Source: Turnera subulata
Lineage: Eukaryota > Streptophyta > Magnoliopsida > Malpighiales > Passifloraceae
Length of the DNA stretch: 64,000 nt
Assembly (NCBI GenBank): GCA_028386065.3
Contig: JAKUCV010002023.1
Coordinates: forward strand, 59,070-123,069
Direction: 5' to 3'
Position 1 is the first letter of the stretch. Each line of letters opens with the position of its first letter. This document shows positions 24,745-36,339 of the stretch, one piece after another. Position numbers and translations under genes: made by a program. Under the pieces are notes generated by a model, which saw only the letters and a list, made by a program, of their open reading frames with translations, was not told the origin of the DNA and did not search any database.

Positions 24745-25045
24745 GAAAATATTATGTCACGTGGCCATTTGTACACATGCCAATTTCTCAAATGATATGA
24801 TATAATTTAATATGATAATCATTCTTTATTATTTAATAAATATTTTATGAAAATTTTTAAAATTTTATTTCTAAATTAAATACAAACTCTTAGAATTCTA
24901 TGGTATTAAAACTATGTCTCTTGGAGTTTTAAAAATCATCGGAATTCCATGCTATAAAGACTATGTCTCTTAGTGTTCTTTGTATTTAGACAATATTTTT
25001 TAGAATTTCTAACATTAAGTACAAATTTTTGGAATACTTCAACAT
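24745..25045. repeat. dispersed repeat, homologous to 13353-13521
   Basis: 24745-24905 aligns with 13353-13521 (shared 'gatatgatataatttaatatg', 'tattttatga', 'aaattaaata'). It is followed by two to three imperfect units of 'ttagaattctatg-tataaa-actatgtctcttag' (24890-25010). In both places the repeat is followed by a copia-type LTR of the same orientation. Confidence 0.6.
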
Positions 25046-25880
25046 CCTATCTATGTTGGCCCAAAAGTGCCTAAGAAAGGAGGGGTGAATTAGGCTTTGA
25101 ACTTTTTCGGACAGACAAGATTTGGCTTTTGTGGTACCAAATCTTTATAGCACTTAGCGAGTGCTGTCAAATAAGAATACAATTAAGGAGAGTAAGAGAG
25201 AATGGACACAGGTGATTTAGACTGGTTCCCCCTCACCAGATACTCTACTATCTAAAGGTTCCTCCCTTTAGGATTTCAAACACTCACTATCCTTCGGTTT
25301 TTGCGAGTTCAACCTTAACCTTTACAATCACAAGCTTTTTTAGGCTAAGCTCGAACCTTTACAAGATTTTTACAGGCTAAGCTCTAACCTACCCTCAAAT
25401 CTAATCCTAGATTTGAGTACCCATCAAATCTAATCCAAGACTTGCTTACAAATTACCCTTTGAATGTGTTTTACAAAGCAAGCAGAAAAACCAGATTAGA
25501 TACCAAGATTCTTAGTACACGTATATACTCAGATCTTGCACAATAGCTAGAGTGAGTCAGAGGTGTAATGGACCCTCTTTATAGAATCTGAGTGGGGGGA
25601 AAGGCACTGCAACGGCTCTTTAAAGTCCTAGTTGACTTCAGTTCATTAAATCTTCAGCTTGGTATTGTTGCGCCATGTCAACTCCTTGGTTGCAAAGAAT
25701 TACCAAATCTGGAAAGTTTGGACCACCTTTTTTGGGTTGAGTACAAGTTTGGACCACCTTCTTGGGTCTAGTAGGCTAAAATAGCCTTTCATTGTTATTG
25801 TTATGTCTTACATTAATTACATTACACAAATCACCTTTATAGAAGGGTTATTTTAGTCTATAGGAAAATAATGCTCATTA
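25046..25880 (-). repeat. diverged copia-type LTR (solo or truncated)
   Basis: Begins 'ctatctatgttggcccaaaa-gtgcctaag' and keeps the 'ggtgaattaggctttg', 'gactggttccccctcacc' and 'ggttcctccctttaggattt' landmarks of the LTR pair at 13.5 and 20.7 kb. The right end is not resolved. No partner or internal region is nearby. Confidence 0.6.
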
Positions 25881-26222
25881 ATTGTGAAATTTTGTTTCTT
25901 TTCTTAGTGACTTATCATATGCCCCTAGGGCACAAGATAGAAAAACCCTATTCTCTTAATATTTGTTTAAAATTGAAACTCATTGGCAAAATATACATCT
26001 AAACTCTCATTCCGTCCACATTAAAGGAAATTTTTTCAAAAACAAACAACGAAAAAATTAAAGTAACTTTTAGTGTTATTTTCGTTCACTTTTTAAAAAA
26101 AATTATATTAAAATAATATAGATATTTTTTTGATATAAATGCTTTTTTTTTATCACCACTCAATACTTCTATATATATACGCAATGAGAATCTAACGAGA
26201 ACAAATAGTATGAACTTCTTAT

Positions 26223-27584
26223 GGGTTAATGGTATAGATGGTACCCGAACTAGTTCAAATTCGTCAATTATATATCTCGACTTTTTTTCCGTCAATTATG
26301 TACCCGTAGTTAGTGAGTTTGCGTCAATTGTATACCTCGTGCAGCACTTTGATGACGTGGCGTGCTGCTCGTTAATAGTGAATAGCAATTTAGTCCCTGA
26401 GTTTCTTAATTAATCATATAAGTCCTTTATTAGTATATAATTTAGTCCATATATTTTTTATTATTTAGAGTTAATCCTTAGTATTATATGTAATTATTTT
26501 TTTTGTACATCAGAATTACATAAATAACCCAAACCCCAACCCCCCCAAAATTCCCCTTCAATCCCGCCCACTCGGATCGAACCCATGACCCCTTGGAACC
26601 CAATCCAAGGGAGATGCCACTACACTACAAATAGTGTTGGCATTATATGTAATTATTATTTACACAATATTTGATTAAATTATTTTTAGTATATATAATA
26701 TTTTTATTAAAGTAATAAGCATATAATTATTTTTTTATAATAAGTGTTGTAATACACAACTAGTTATATTTATAAATTAATGTGTATATATTATCTAGTC
26801 CTAAGAATCATTCAATTAAATTACTTAATTGTAATAATTTATTAGATAAAATTTAATTGAAAGATTCAATACATAAAGGAGATGCTTTACCTTATTAATT
26901 TTAACAATATAAGAATTTTGAAATTCAGAAAATAATACAAAAGGGGACCCACTTACTATGTATTATAATAATATGATTTTTGAAAAATAAATTCATGGCC
27001 CAACAGTTGGAGCACTTACAAAAGAAATATTTTAAACGAAACAAAAATAATAAATGCCAACTATTAAATTATATGTGAACATTATTAAATTTTATATAAC
27101 TAAATATATATAATAAATTATTATTACGATTATTAGTATTATTATTATTATAAGAGACCATTTTATAAAAGTATTGAATTCTTTAATTTCTTTTGTGAAT
27201 AATTATAATTTATTAATATAATTAAAATTAATCATGTATAAAAAATAATTATAATATTAAATATTGCACAAATAATAATTATATATAAAAGTAAAAAAAA
27301 TTAAATTATCGTATTATCGTTCTAAAAAAGAATTTGATTGGGTATGAATAAAATTTAAGGACTTAATTGTATAATTCTAATGGACCTACATGATTAAATT
27401 TGAAATCTAGGGGGCAAACTGACACAAGTTATTGGCGGGCAGCGTGCCACATCATCAAAATGCTGCCCGAGATACACCATTGACCAAATTTCAAAAGTAC
27501 AGGTATATAATTGATGGAAAAAAAAGTCGGAGTATACAATTGACGAATTTGAACTAGTTCGGGTACTATTTATACCATTAACCC
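26223..27584. mobile_element. Mutator-like non-autonomous element (long-TIR MITE)
   Basis: 1,362 bp with long inverted ends (about 200 bp, starting GGGTTAATGGTATA(G/A)AT and staying recognisable through the 'AACTAGTTCAAATTCGTCAA' and 'ATGTGGC-GCTGC' segments). It is flanked by a perfect 10-bp duplication AACTTCTTAT (26213-26222, 27585-27594). Long TIRs plus a 9-11-bp duplication define Mutator-like elements. No transposase is encoded and the middle is very AT-rich. A SINE is nested inside. Confidence 0.93.
26499..26641 (-). mobile_element. tRNA-derived SINE nested in the Mutator-like element
   Basis: A 143-bp minus-strand insertion flanked by a perfect 16-bp duplication ATTATATGTAATTATT (26483-26498, 26642-26657). 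Read on the minus strand it starts with a tRNA-like head containing an A-box-like TAGTGTAGTGGCATC and a perfect RNA polymerase III B box, GGTTCGATCC. It ends in a short A-rich tail. The head is not a functional tRNA. Confidence 0.93.
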
Positions 27585-27726
27585 AACTTCTTATCTTAAC
27601 TATGCTTGGCTACAAGACTTTTTGTTCGAAATAGAAAAAAACGTGACTACTAGAAAACTCGGCCAATCCTTACCCAATCCTGAATTTTTTAAATTTTGGT
27701 GTTCAACATCGTTGATTTGCCCAATA

Positions 27727-27988
27727 CTCCCTCCGTTCCGAATTAATTGACGTTTGAGGGGAAAAAATTTATTCCAAAAAAATTGACGCTTTACAATTCT
27801 CAATGAGCATTAATTGAAGTTTTTTCATATTTATCCTTAATTTTACATAACAATTATATCTAGGTTGTTTAATTTTATTAAAAATAAAATAAAAGTAAAT
27901 TAGTCAAATAATCCTAGATTCTAGACTATTAATTATCTTTCTTAATTTGTGTATAAATACCTTAAACATCAATTAAAAAGGAACGGAG
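27727..27988. mobile_element. Stowaway (Tc1/mariner) MITE
   Basis: 262 bp with ends CTCCCTCCGTTCC / GGAACGGAG and a TA target duplication (27725-27726, 27989-27990), the classic Stowaway signature. AT-rich, no coding capacity. Confidence 0.93.
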
Positions 27989-28252
27989 TAGCTCATTGTG
28001 CATCAAATGTTAGGATACCGATACGTACTTATGCCACGACACATAATATACTTAAATTAACTTCTTTTTAAGGTCCACGACTTCAAAAAGTGTTAAAATA
28101 AAGTAGCATAAGAATAAGATCCCATCATAGCCAGCCAACCATAACCATTGAGAAAAACATATCGTAAAAGACAGAAACTTTTATCGGATTAAGAAATCAT
28201 CCCCACTATTTGAAAAAAATGCTAAAAAGACAAAGTACGTATCACATTTCCC

Positions 28253-28262
28253 TTATAAAAAG
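28253..28262 (+). promoter_or_regulatory. candidate TATA box of the HHP4-like gene
   Basis: CTTATAAAAAGG lies about 650 bases before the first internal exon border and 1.09 kb before the start codon. This is reasonable given a spliced 5' leader. A weaker TATATATA lies at 28783. Inference only. Confidence 0.35.
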
Positions 28263-28900
28263 GAAGTTTTATTAAATTTAAAGCAATCCTCTGTGGTTGA
28301 ATTTGGTGGAAAGCGAAACTAGAGATGCGTCCTTTCATCATCAAACCCCAACAGAAATATCGTTAAAACGAAGGCCCCCACCGCCACCGCCAAAAAAAAA
28401 AAAAGCATCGAGTACATATACACATGTAGCAATGTTTGAACATAAATATATATAACCTCGATTGATTTGATTGATCGGATTCGATTGTTGTTCGTTCTGT
28501 GTTATCGTCGTCATAGTGGTTATCGATTAATGAGGGACAAGAATTGGAAACCAATTTGGCAGTTGGCACCCACCAGCTGACGCCACCAGTCCCCACCATC
28601 TTTGGCATCTCCGCATCTCCCGAAAACCGAAAGAGCATCTCTTTCCTTTCCTTGGTTGGTTCCGTTAAGCCCTATTCCAGTTCTCATCATCAGATTTGCC
28701 CCCACCCTCCATCCCCAAAACGCATTTTTCCCTTTTTTTTTCTTTCCTTGTCGCCTTTTGCCTGAGTTTTTGTGGAATTCTTTTATATATATTGATTGCT
28801 TCAGGGACTTCCCCGCCTGGTTTATTTGATATCAGGTGGCGGTTCTTCAATCTCAGCCCACCCGGGTATTTGATATCAGGTGGCGTTTCTCTTATTTCAG

Positions 28901-29336
28901 GTAAATTTTGGTAATCCTTACTTTTTTTTCTTTTTTCCTTTCCATCGTTACTCACGACCGATTATGGAATTCCTGATATTTCTTTGATCATTCTATGAAA
29001 CTGATTTGGAATATGTTTCTTGGACGAGTAAATGCAAACATTTTGATCTTCTTCCTTGCATGCTTTGTGTTCAAAGCTTGGTGAGTTAAAAGGTGCATCT
29101 CAATAATAATGACCTTCCCAGTTCCCACCACCCGACCCAAGTGTAGATATTTTTGTTATATATTAAAGATAATGGTTTTACGCTTGTGAAGTGAAACCCA
29201 AGACACCCTAATCGTCGAATGTTATTTTGAATCTTGAAATGGGGTTTTGTCTCTGTTGCCAAATTTTATGGATTCACTATTCGCCTATTGTTGTTGCTTC
29301 CGATACCTGAGGTATTGCATGCGTTTGCCTTGACAG
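28901..29336 (+). other. probable intron in the 5' untranslated region of the HHP4-like gene
   Basis: A consensus donor (TTTCAG|GTAAAT at 28900/28901) and a pyrimidine-rich acceptor (GCCTTGACAG|GG at 29336) bracket 436 bases just before the start codon at 29339. The leader exon contains a short imperfect duplication of 'tttgatatcaggtggcg' (28827 and 28869). Confidence 0.5.
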
Positions 29337-29338
29337 GG

Positions 29339-32300
29339 ATGGGTGGTGCCGATCAAATCAGTGAAGATTCAACTGTTATGACTGAAAACATGGAGAAGCT
29401 TCAAGTAAGCTCTCCAAAAGAAGGCAAAGGGAAGAGATTGTGGAAGAAAGTAAAGTATCAGCTGGTAGAGTACCATTCTTTGCCTGGATATTTGAGGGAC
29501 AATGAGTACATTGTTGGCCATTACCGTGCTGAATGGCCAGTGAAGCAGATTCTACTTAGTATGTTTACTATCCACAATGAGACGCTGAACGTTTGGACGT
29601 AAGTTGTTTATCTGTATACAAATGGAATCCTTAAACGACTTGGTTTGTGTCTCTGTGTATTGGTTGGTATGCTGCCTCCTTGTTTATGGCAGTTTGGTTC
29701 CTGATAGAAGATATGATGCATTTTCGATTTTTATCCATTCCTGTTTGATGTGCGGAATTTAGTGCATTGATGTCTCCTGTGCAATTTCTATAGGTAGAAC
29801 GTGGCATAAGATGTAAGATGTCTTTATCTTTCTAAGAAAACGATGAACTTCAAGTTAATTGGACAGGTTTCAAGCATCATTTTGAAATATTTAGTTAATG
29901 CAAGTAGCAGGTCTGTGTTTCCCTCGGTATGGACTTGCTACCACAAAGAGCTACTGCTGTCGAAATCCTGAAGTTCCAATGTGAAAACCTGATTTTGACT
30001 TTATAGAGCTGAAGCTAAACTTTTATATTCAGAATTTTGGTAGGCATAGTTGACCCACTCCATTCTGTTATCCTTCTCCGCAACTATGCTGAGTTCTGAC
30101 AAAATAATTTTACGCTTCTCTGAATTTTCTCTGACATGGCTCTAATTTAGTCATTGCTTTATTCTCTGTCAGAAATTATATATTCTGCTGCTGACTTGTC
30201 CACAATCATACTATTGATCGCAGGCATCTTATTGGGTTCTTCCTTTTTCTTTCCTTGACCATATACACTGCAATGAAAGTTCCAAAAGTTGTTGATCTTC
30301 ATTCTCTACAACTTCCAGAGGTCTTGAAGGCAGATTTGCACAGATTGCATGCCTGCCTACCTTCATTGCCGAACATGCCTGATCTACACAGGATTAGAGA
30401 AGAGTTAAAGAATACATTGCCTTCTATGGATTTGCTTCAATCTCTATCAGGCTGGCATGTTATGGAACTTTTATACAATTGCCTGCCTGAGAGATTCTCC
30501 CATGGAAACCAAACTAACATTTGTGTTCTGGTAATGCCTTTCTCTTCCTTAAATCAAATTGATTTGTCTTCCTAGTGAATCCTAGTGTGGCTACTAAAGT
30601 GATTTGTTTTACTAATTGCCCTTGATATCGTTTAGATTTTTGCATAAGATCTAGCATGGCTTTCCAGTATCATGAAGTGTTCAATTATTATACATTGTTT
30701 CAGAGACTATCTATGCTATGGCCGTATGTGCTGCTCTCTATCTACAAGAGGTGGAAGAGAGCTGCTGGTGCTAGAAACAATGGCATGCTGGAAAGATATT
30801 TATCTAGGAATGCTTTACGTTGTTGAGAAAATGGTTGATGGTCAAGTCAGACTTTACTTGTTCAAAATGCAGATATTGCAGGGATGCTAAGATCCATGAA
30901 TTAATTGGTGATGGCATATGAGAGCTCATAGCTTGGTAACTTGGTTATTTATCATAATCGATTTAATTTTTTCTTTTCCTTCTTGGTTATATGATCTGAT
31001 ATCGTAATTAGTGAAACCAATGGCTAAACTTAAATACAGAAAGGAAATTTTATTTTATCTGAAGATCCATAATCATGGCATGGATAGTACTTAGCGCTTG
31101 TGAAGGAGATGACCTAGCTAGTAGGGGTGTAAACGAGTCGAGTCGAGCCGAGTAGTGCCAAGCTCGACTCGAGCTCGTTAAGGAAAACACAAGCTCGAGC
31201 TCCATCGAGCTTCTATATTGAAGCTCGAGCTCGAGCTCGTTAGGTCTTGCTAGTACTCGAGCTCGACTCGTTAAGGCTCGTAGTGGTTGGGCCATGACCC
31301 AATTTTTTTCCAAACATATGACTTAAAATCAATATTTACAAAGCCTAGCCACCCTAAGCCTATAATTGGGCAAAGCTCGATAATGCTCGCGAGCTTGGCG
31401 AGCCGAGTATTGGTAAGCTCGAGCTCGACTCGATAATCGTTCTAGCTCGACTCGAGCTCGATAAGCACAGAGTCGAGTTCGAGTATCCACCGAGACGAAT
31501 CTGAGTAGCTCGTGAGTAGCTCAACTCGTTTACACCCCTAGTAGAAACTAAAGACTGATGGAGTAATGTGGCTATTCATTGGTCTAGATGATAGAACAGG
31601 GTATTTGTTGGCACTATCAATATATACTTAGTGGGCCAGTATCAGGGTGCTTTCCGTGTGCCAATGTTATCATTGCCATGTTCTTGATGTGTATCCTGTC
31701 ACTGTGCCATCCAGGAAAAGTCTCCGAACTGCAAATGGATTACTGTCTACTGTAACTGCCCTTTAGTCTGTGTTGGTTGATGAAGGCCAGCGAGACTTGA
31801 TTATCTTGTGCTCTTGTGGTGTTTCTACTGAAGCAATCAGTATGAAACAACATACTTTATGATATCATTCTCAATTGGTTATTACATGATGGTAATGGGA
31901 GCAGAATTTTGGTTTTTCTTTTAATGCTTTGGCCATAAACTTTTCTACAATGGTAATAGGTTTTTAAAGAGCGAAAATATCCTGTCTTTGAAGAGGGAAT
32001 GTGTATTTTCTTCGATGATAGGAATGGTGCCTCAACGAGGTGCTAGCTTAGGGTTCAAATGATTACAGCAGGAATTATCTAGTGATGTTGATAATGACAG
32101 CTATTTTAATTGGTACTTTTATATCCAGTGTAGAAATATAGGCATGAAGAAGCTGTGCTTTCACCAACTGTTTCTTGGTGAATTTGTCTTTCTATATTGG
32201 AACTTCATGGAATTAATACTTGTTTCATCTTTACCTTAAACGCAGCGTAGCATGAAGGAGGATGTTGCAAACATTATAGCACCCTTGACGGTGAGGCCAA

Positions 32301-33094
32301 TTAATTGGTACTTTTATATCCAGTGTAGAAATATAGGCATGAAGAAGCTGTGCTTTCACCAACTGTTTCTTGGTGAATTTGTCTTTCTATATTGGAACTT
32401 CATGGAATTAATACTTGTTTCATCTTTACCTTAAACGCAGCGTAGCATGAAGGAGGATGTTGCAAACATTATAGCACCCTTGACGGTGAGGCCAATTACA
32501 CGGTGGCCGTTCTTTGCGTTTTTGGGCGGCGCAATGTTTTGCTTGCTTGCTAGCAGCACCTGCCACCTTTTCTCTTGCCACTCTGCACGGTTATCGTACA
32601 TCATGCTCAGGGTTGACTATGCAGGAATAGCAGCCCTTATATCCACGTCTTTTTATCCCCCTGTTTTCTACTCGTTCATGTGTTATCCCTTCTTCTGCTA
32701 TCTCTATTTGGGATTCATAACCATCCTGGGAATATCCACAATTTTGTTCTCTCTCCTGCCAACGTTCCAGAAACCCGAGTGGCGTACCACTCGTGCATCC
32801 CTTTTCTGCTGCATGGGTTTTTCTGGTATAGCGCCTATCTTGCACAAGGTCATCTTGTTCTGGAACCAGCCTGAGGCCCTCCACACCACTGGATATGAGG
32901 TTTTGATGGGACTTTTTTATAGCCTCGGAGCACTAGTTTATGCTACAAGAATCCCAGAAAGATGGATGCCAGGGAAATTTGACATCGCTGGGCATAGTCA
33001 TCAACTCTTCCACATACTTGTGGTGGCTGGGGCTTATACTCATTACCATGCAGGACTGGTTTATCTAAAGTGGCGAGACCAGAAAGGATGTTGA
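29339..33094 (+). CDS. HHP4: heptahelical transmembrane protein 4/5-like, PAQR family (3 coding exons)
   Basis: Exons 29339-29598, 30224-30530 and 32441-33094 join in frame (introns in phase 2 and phase 0, all GT-AG) to encode 406 residues. It is a seven-helix membrane protein of the adiponectin/progestin receptor-like (PAQR, hemolysin III) family, for which Arabidopsis HHP members are linked to hormone and sugar responses. The N-terminal cytosolic part has the plant signature KYQLVEYHSLP and DNEYIVGHYR (about residues 40-65), then IHNETLNVWTHLIGF. PAQR motifs lie in exon 3: SSTCH with His 231, DYAG with Asp 248 and HSHQLFH at 374-380. The His and Asp residues form the predicted zinc site. 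The C terminus KWRDQKGC is the usual HHP4/5 end. The start is supported by family length and the acceptor just upstream. A 195-bp duplication covers the exon 3 border. AATAAA near 33170 is a possible polyadenylation signal. Confidence 0.93.
31122..31540. mobile_element. MITE in intron 2 of the HHP4-like gene
   Basis: 419 bp with inverted ends TAGGGGTGTAAACGAGT / ACTCGTTTACACCCCTA and an interior dominated by GAGCTCGA and CTCGACTCGAG palindromes. The TAGGGGTG terminus resembles non-autonomous hAT elements, but the flanks (CTAGCTAG and GTAGAAAC) do not form a clean 8-bp duplication. The plus- and minus-strand frames in it are not genes. Confidence 0.75.
32106..32498 (+). repeat. 195-bp direct tandem duplication over the intron 2/exon 3 border
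   Basis: 32106-32300 and 32301-32495 appear identical over the unit. Each copy contains the last 140 bases of intron 2, the acceptor AAACGCAG (ending 32245 and 32440) and the first 55-58 bases of exon 3. Only the second copy continues into the rest of exon 3. If the first acceptor is used without further splicing, the frame runs from RSMKEDVAN... into intron sequence and stops at 32434. Confidence 0.97.
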
Positions 33095-35396
33095 AGGAAT
33101 TCCGTCTTGAATGTTAAAAAATTGCTCAAGGGAAGAAAATGTGTAGTGTACGAACAATGGTGTAGTAAAATAAATAGGTGAAAGTGGCCTAGGTAAAAAA
33201 TGCCATTTGACTGTTGTGGAAAAGCAAAATGCTTGCCTCCCCATACTTTATGTGTGCATTTGTTCTTCATTTAGCTACAATGTACATGCATATGTTGTTA
33301 TGAATGACTGTTTCATGTGTTGAGTTGGTGTACTAGAAATAAGACAATAGAGCTAGAGAACTCGGTCCAATTAATTAGAAATAGGCTATTTGCCCTTGCC
33401 TTTAGAGGAATGCGGCGACCGACAGTCACTTGGACAGTCGCGCATTCCTGGTTGCTACGTAATGAGTAATGAGTCTTTAATTCATTATGTGCGTTTCTGG
33501 TTTAAGGAGAGAGAAATATAATAAGAATAAACTAAAACTACCATTAATATTTATCTTTATCATTATAAGAGATAGATTTTCATTCAGAATAAACTATTAA
33601 TACTACACCTAAGAAAAGAATGGTCGGAATAAATTTTAAATTAGAGAAAGTTTCCTAATTATAGAACAAAAAACTTAGCGTAGTACTATTATAAAAGAAT
33701 TTATGTTTTCCTATATGGTAGAATTCAATTAGTTTTATTATATCGTTCTCATTATTATTATTATTATTGAATGATATGTTTCATGTGCCTAAACAATTTA
33801 TTTGCCTTCCATATATTTTTATTTTATTTTAATTACTATATTTTCTTGAATTACGTATATTTTTAAATATATTTTTCTTTGATTACATATTTTTCTCAAT
33901 ATTTATAGCTATTTTGACTTAACTATGTAAAGAGAGAGAAATAGTATGTTAGATAAGAATAAATATTAATAGTTTAGTAATTGTGAAATAGTCTCTCTTA
34001 ATGATTATACCAAAAAAAACAAAAAAAAAGATTATACAAAAACAACTGATAATTATTTCAAAATGAATAAAAAAAACTTACTACGTGACAATGAGCGACT
34101 AAGGGTCTAAGGGGTCCCTTAACGACTCCTGCTCCTTGATGACTGTTGCTAGCATTCCTCTTGCCGTTTATACGTCCCTTTATAGTTTGTGGTTTGACCC
34201 ATTTTCAACTTTCAAACTGTAGGCAGGTCGTTGAATCAGAAACGTTGTACTCAATTGTGTTGTTGTTCACTTCGCAATAATGATAACTATCAACCGGGAT
34301 CGACACTTGTAGTAATTCTGTAATGCTTAATCCCGTAGCGAAGAGTGTCGATCGAAGGTAGATGCCTCAATTCGAAGCTTTATTGCGGGATTACGATTTT
34401 CAGAGGCACGTGATTTGGGCCCAATTGTATTCTGAGCCGTCGCTTTTCCGAGAGTCAGAGGCACGTGATTCTTCCTCCTCCTTGTCTTTTATATTTTTAG
34501 TCAGAGGCAAATATTGTGGGGAAAGGTTGTTAGAACTTTAGCAACGTTTATGATAAATCAAATTGATACCTTATTGAAATTTTTTTAAAAAAACATTAGT
34601 AACTTGCACGCAAAAATGAACACAAGCTATAAGAAACCACTGAATGATTCTTTTTCTTTTGGGTTCCACCGTAGGATTAAAATTGAACGTGGAATTTTCA
34701 AATCTCCAAACTTGCCAGGCTGGCCTCTTTTTGTTTTGCAGCTTATCACAAAAGAATCTCAAGATTTAGTTCTCTAATTTGATTAGATCGTGCATGTAAA
34801 ATGTGTTAATTCCAATGAAAGACAAGTGAATGAAGCATTAGGCTGCCTTTCTCTCGTATCAAATCACATAACCTTCTTTGCATTCTTTTTATTTTTAAAA
34901 TCCACATGACATAACCTCCTGCTACCCTCTTTCCTAAAAGAGTACCTTGAGCCTGCACCCAATGGTGTAGTAGGTTGAGAGCACCATTGATATTCTTGAT
35001 CGCTCGGAGATGAGATTTGTGGATTCGATAGAATTTACTCAGGCTAAATATAAGCAGTTAAAGGAGGATGCTCGAATTCGGGACGTTCATCTAAGGGGTA
35101 CTGAGTTTTGTATCGTTCAAGTTAACAACTGTTATATGTTAGAATTGTATTAATAGTAAATCTCATAGTCTTTGTTCGACAAAAGAAGAAAAATCTAATA
35201 GTCTTGGATTCTAAATTAAATGGCATCTTTTTGTCGAAATAAATTAATTCGCATCGTTGGTTTGAAAAATGGAAGATGATAGGCCAGAGAAAGAAGGGAA
35301 GGGTGTTGGATTCCTAAATAATACTACAATGCCTATGGGTCGCCCTTTCATGTTCGAAGACGTCATGGGCTTGCCTCAAACTCGATAATGTTTGAG
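33095..35396. other. intergenic DNA, no gene recognised
   Basis: AT-rich downstream region of the HHP4-like gene. Short open frames (33061-33270 and 34571-34762 minus) show no domains. A 120-base stretch near 34990-35100 has coding-like composition but is too short and unrecognised. Confidence 0.5.
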
Positions 35397-35640
35397 GGTT
35401 TTTTTTTATCTTGTGTTCTATATGTCCTTAGAAATAAATTTCTACAATTAATAAAATTTTATATTTTAGTGATTGGAATAATCTTGTTTATGTTAAAGAA
35501 TGATTTGTGAAGTTAATCGAATATATGACAATGTAAGGATTATTCTAGTCACTAAAGAAATAAAACTCACAAATTGTGGAAATTTACTTCTTTTTTAAAG
35601 AATTTATCATGTGCACTTAAAGGACAAGATAAAAAAGCCC
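35397..35640. repeat. MITE-like inverted repeat
   Basis: The two arms ('tttttttatcttgtgttc...ttctacaatt...tttagtgattggaataatc' and its inverted partner ending 'aggacaagataaaaaa') pair imperfectly over about 110 bases each. A similar right arm occurs at about 25870-25955. Target duplications not resolved. Confidence 0.5.
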
Positions 35641-35906
35641 ATATTTTAACAAAATAATTTTTAAATTTTTCTAATTAATTTTTCAGCTATTATAATTTCA
35701 AAAAAAAATTATCTCTGGTATACCTCATGAAGGGAATTCATTCATTACAATTGAAATTCATTCATTAGCATGAATGTCAATTAGGATTGAACTTTGTTAG
35801 ATAATGTTGCAGTTAAAAATATTACAGACCCACAAATTTCAAAGCCTAGGATCTGGTCGACGGGTTGCAGATCCAAGACATAGTCGATGAATTTGCAGAG
35901 GCCTAA

Positions 35907-36322
35907 TGTCACAACTCGGGAATCCAAGGCGTACAGGGTTTTTTTGGGCTTGCTGGTGCACGTGTGGGCTGAACTATTCTTATTAGATTTGGGCTGACCA
36001 TTTTGAATCCTAATAGGAATAGATTTGTGGTTGGAAACCTAGTCGCGATAGGAATCCTATTAGTTGTAGGCAAAAGGTTGAAACCTTGCGGCACCTATAT
36101 AAATAGGACACGTGAGGGGGAGTTGTTGGGCGTGTATTATTGTTGATGGTTTATTAATAATAATAACGAGTCTTCTCCCAATTACTTCTCTTGCTTTATT
36201 ATTCTCTTAGTTCTCTCTCTTCTCTGTGTTTGTCTGTGTAGGCTTACAAGTTAAGGGAAGATCTTGCTTGTGCCGCACGATGAGAGTGTGCATCCGCTGC
36301 GCCACACTCTTTGGCCGTGACA
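35907..36322 (+). repeat. chromovirus 5' LTR
   Basis: 416 bp, TGTCACAACTCGGG...GTGACA, with a TATA box (CTATATAAATAGG near 36096). Partner is 39419-39834. Short minus-strand frames here are not genes. Confidence 0.9.
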
Positions 36323-36339
36323 AGTGGTAGCGGAGCTTT

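Noticed and set aside
26580..26641. tRNA gene
   Set aside because: A and B boxes are present, but no cloverleaf can be formed. The unit is a SINE with target duplications.
28363..28705. Minus-strand frames opposite the HHP4-like 5' region
   Set aside because: Opposite strand of the leader and promoter region. Overlapping frames with no domains.
34980..35110. Short coding-like stretch (ILDRSEMRFVDSIEF)
   Set aside because: About 40 codons with no match I recognise and no splice context. Not enough for a gene call.
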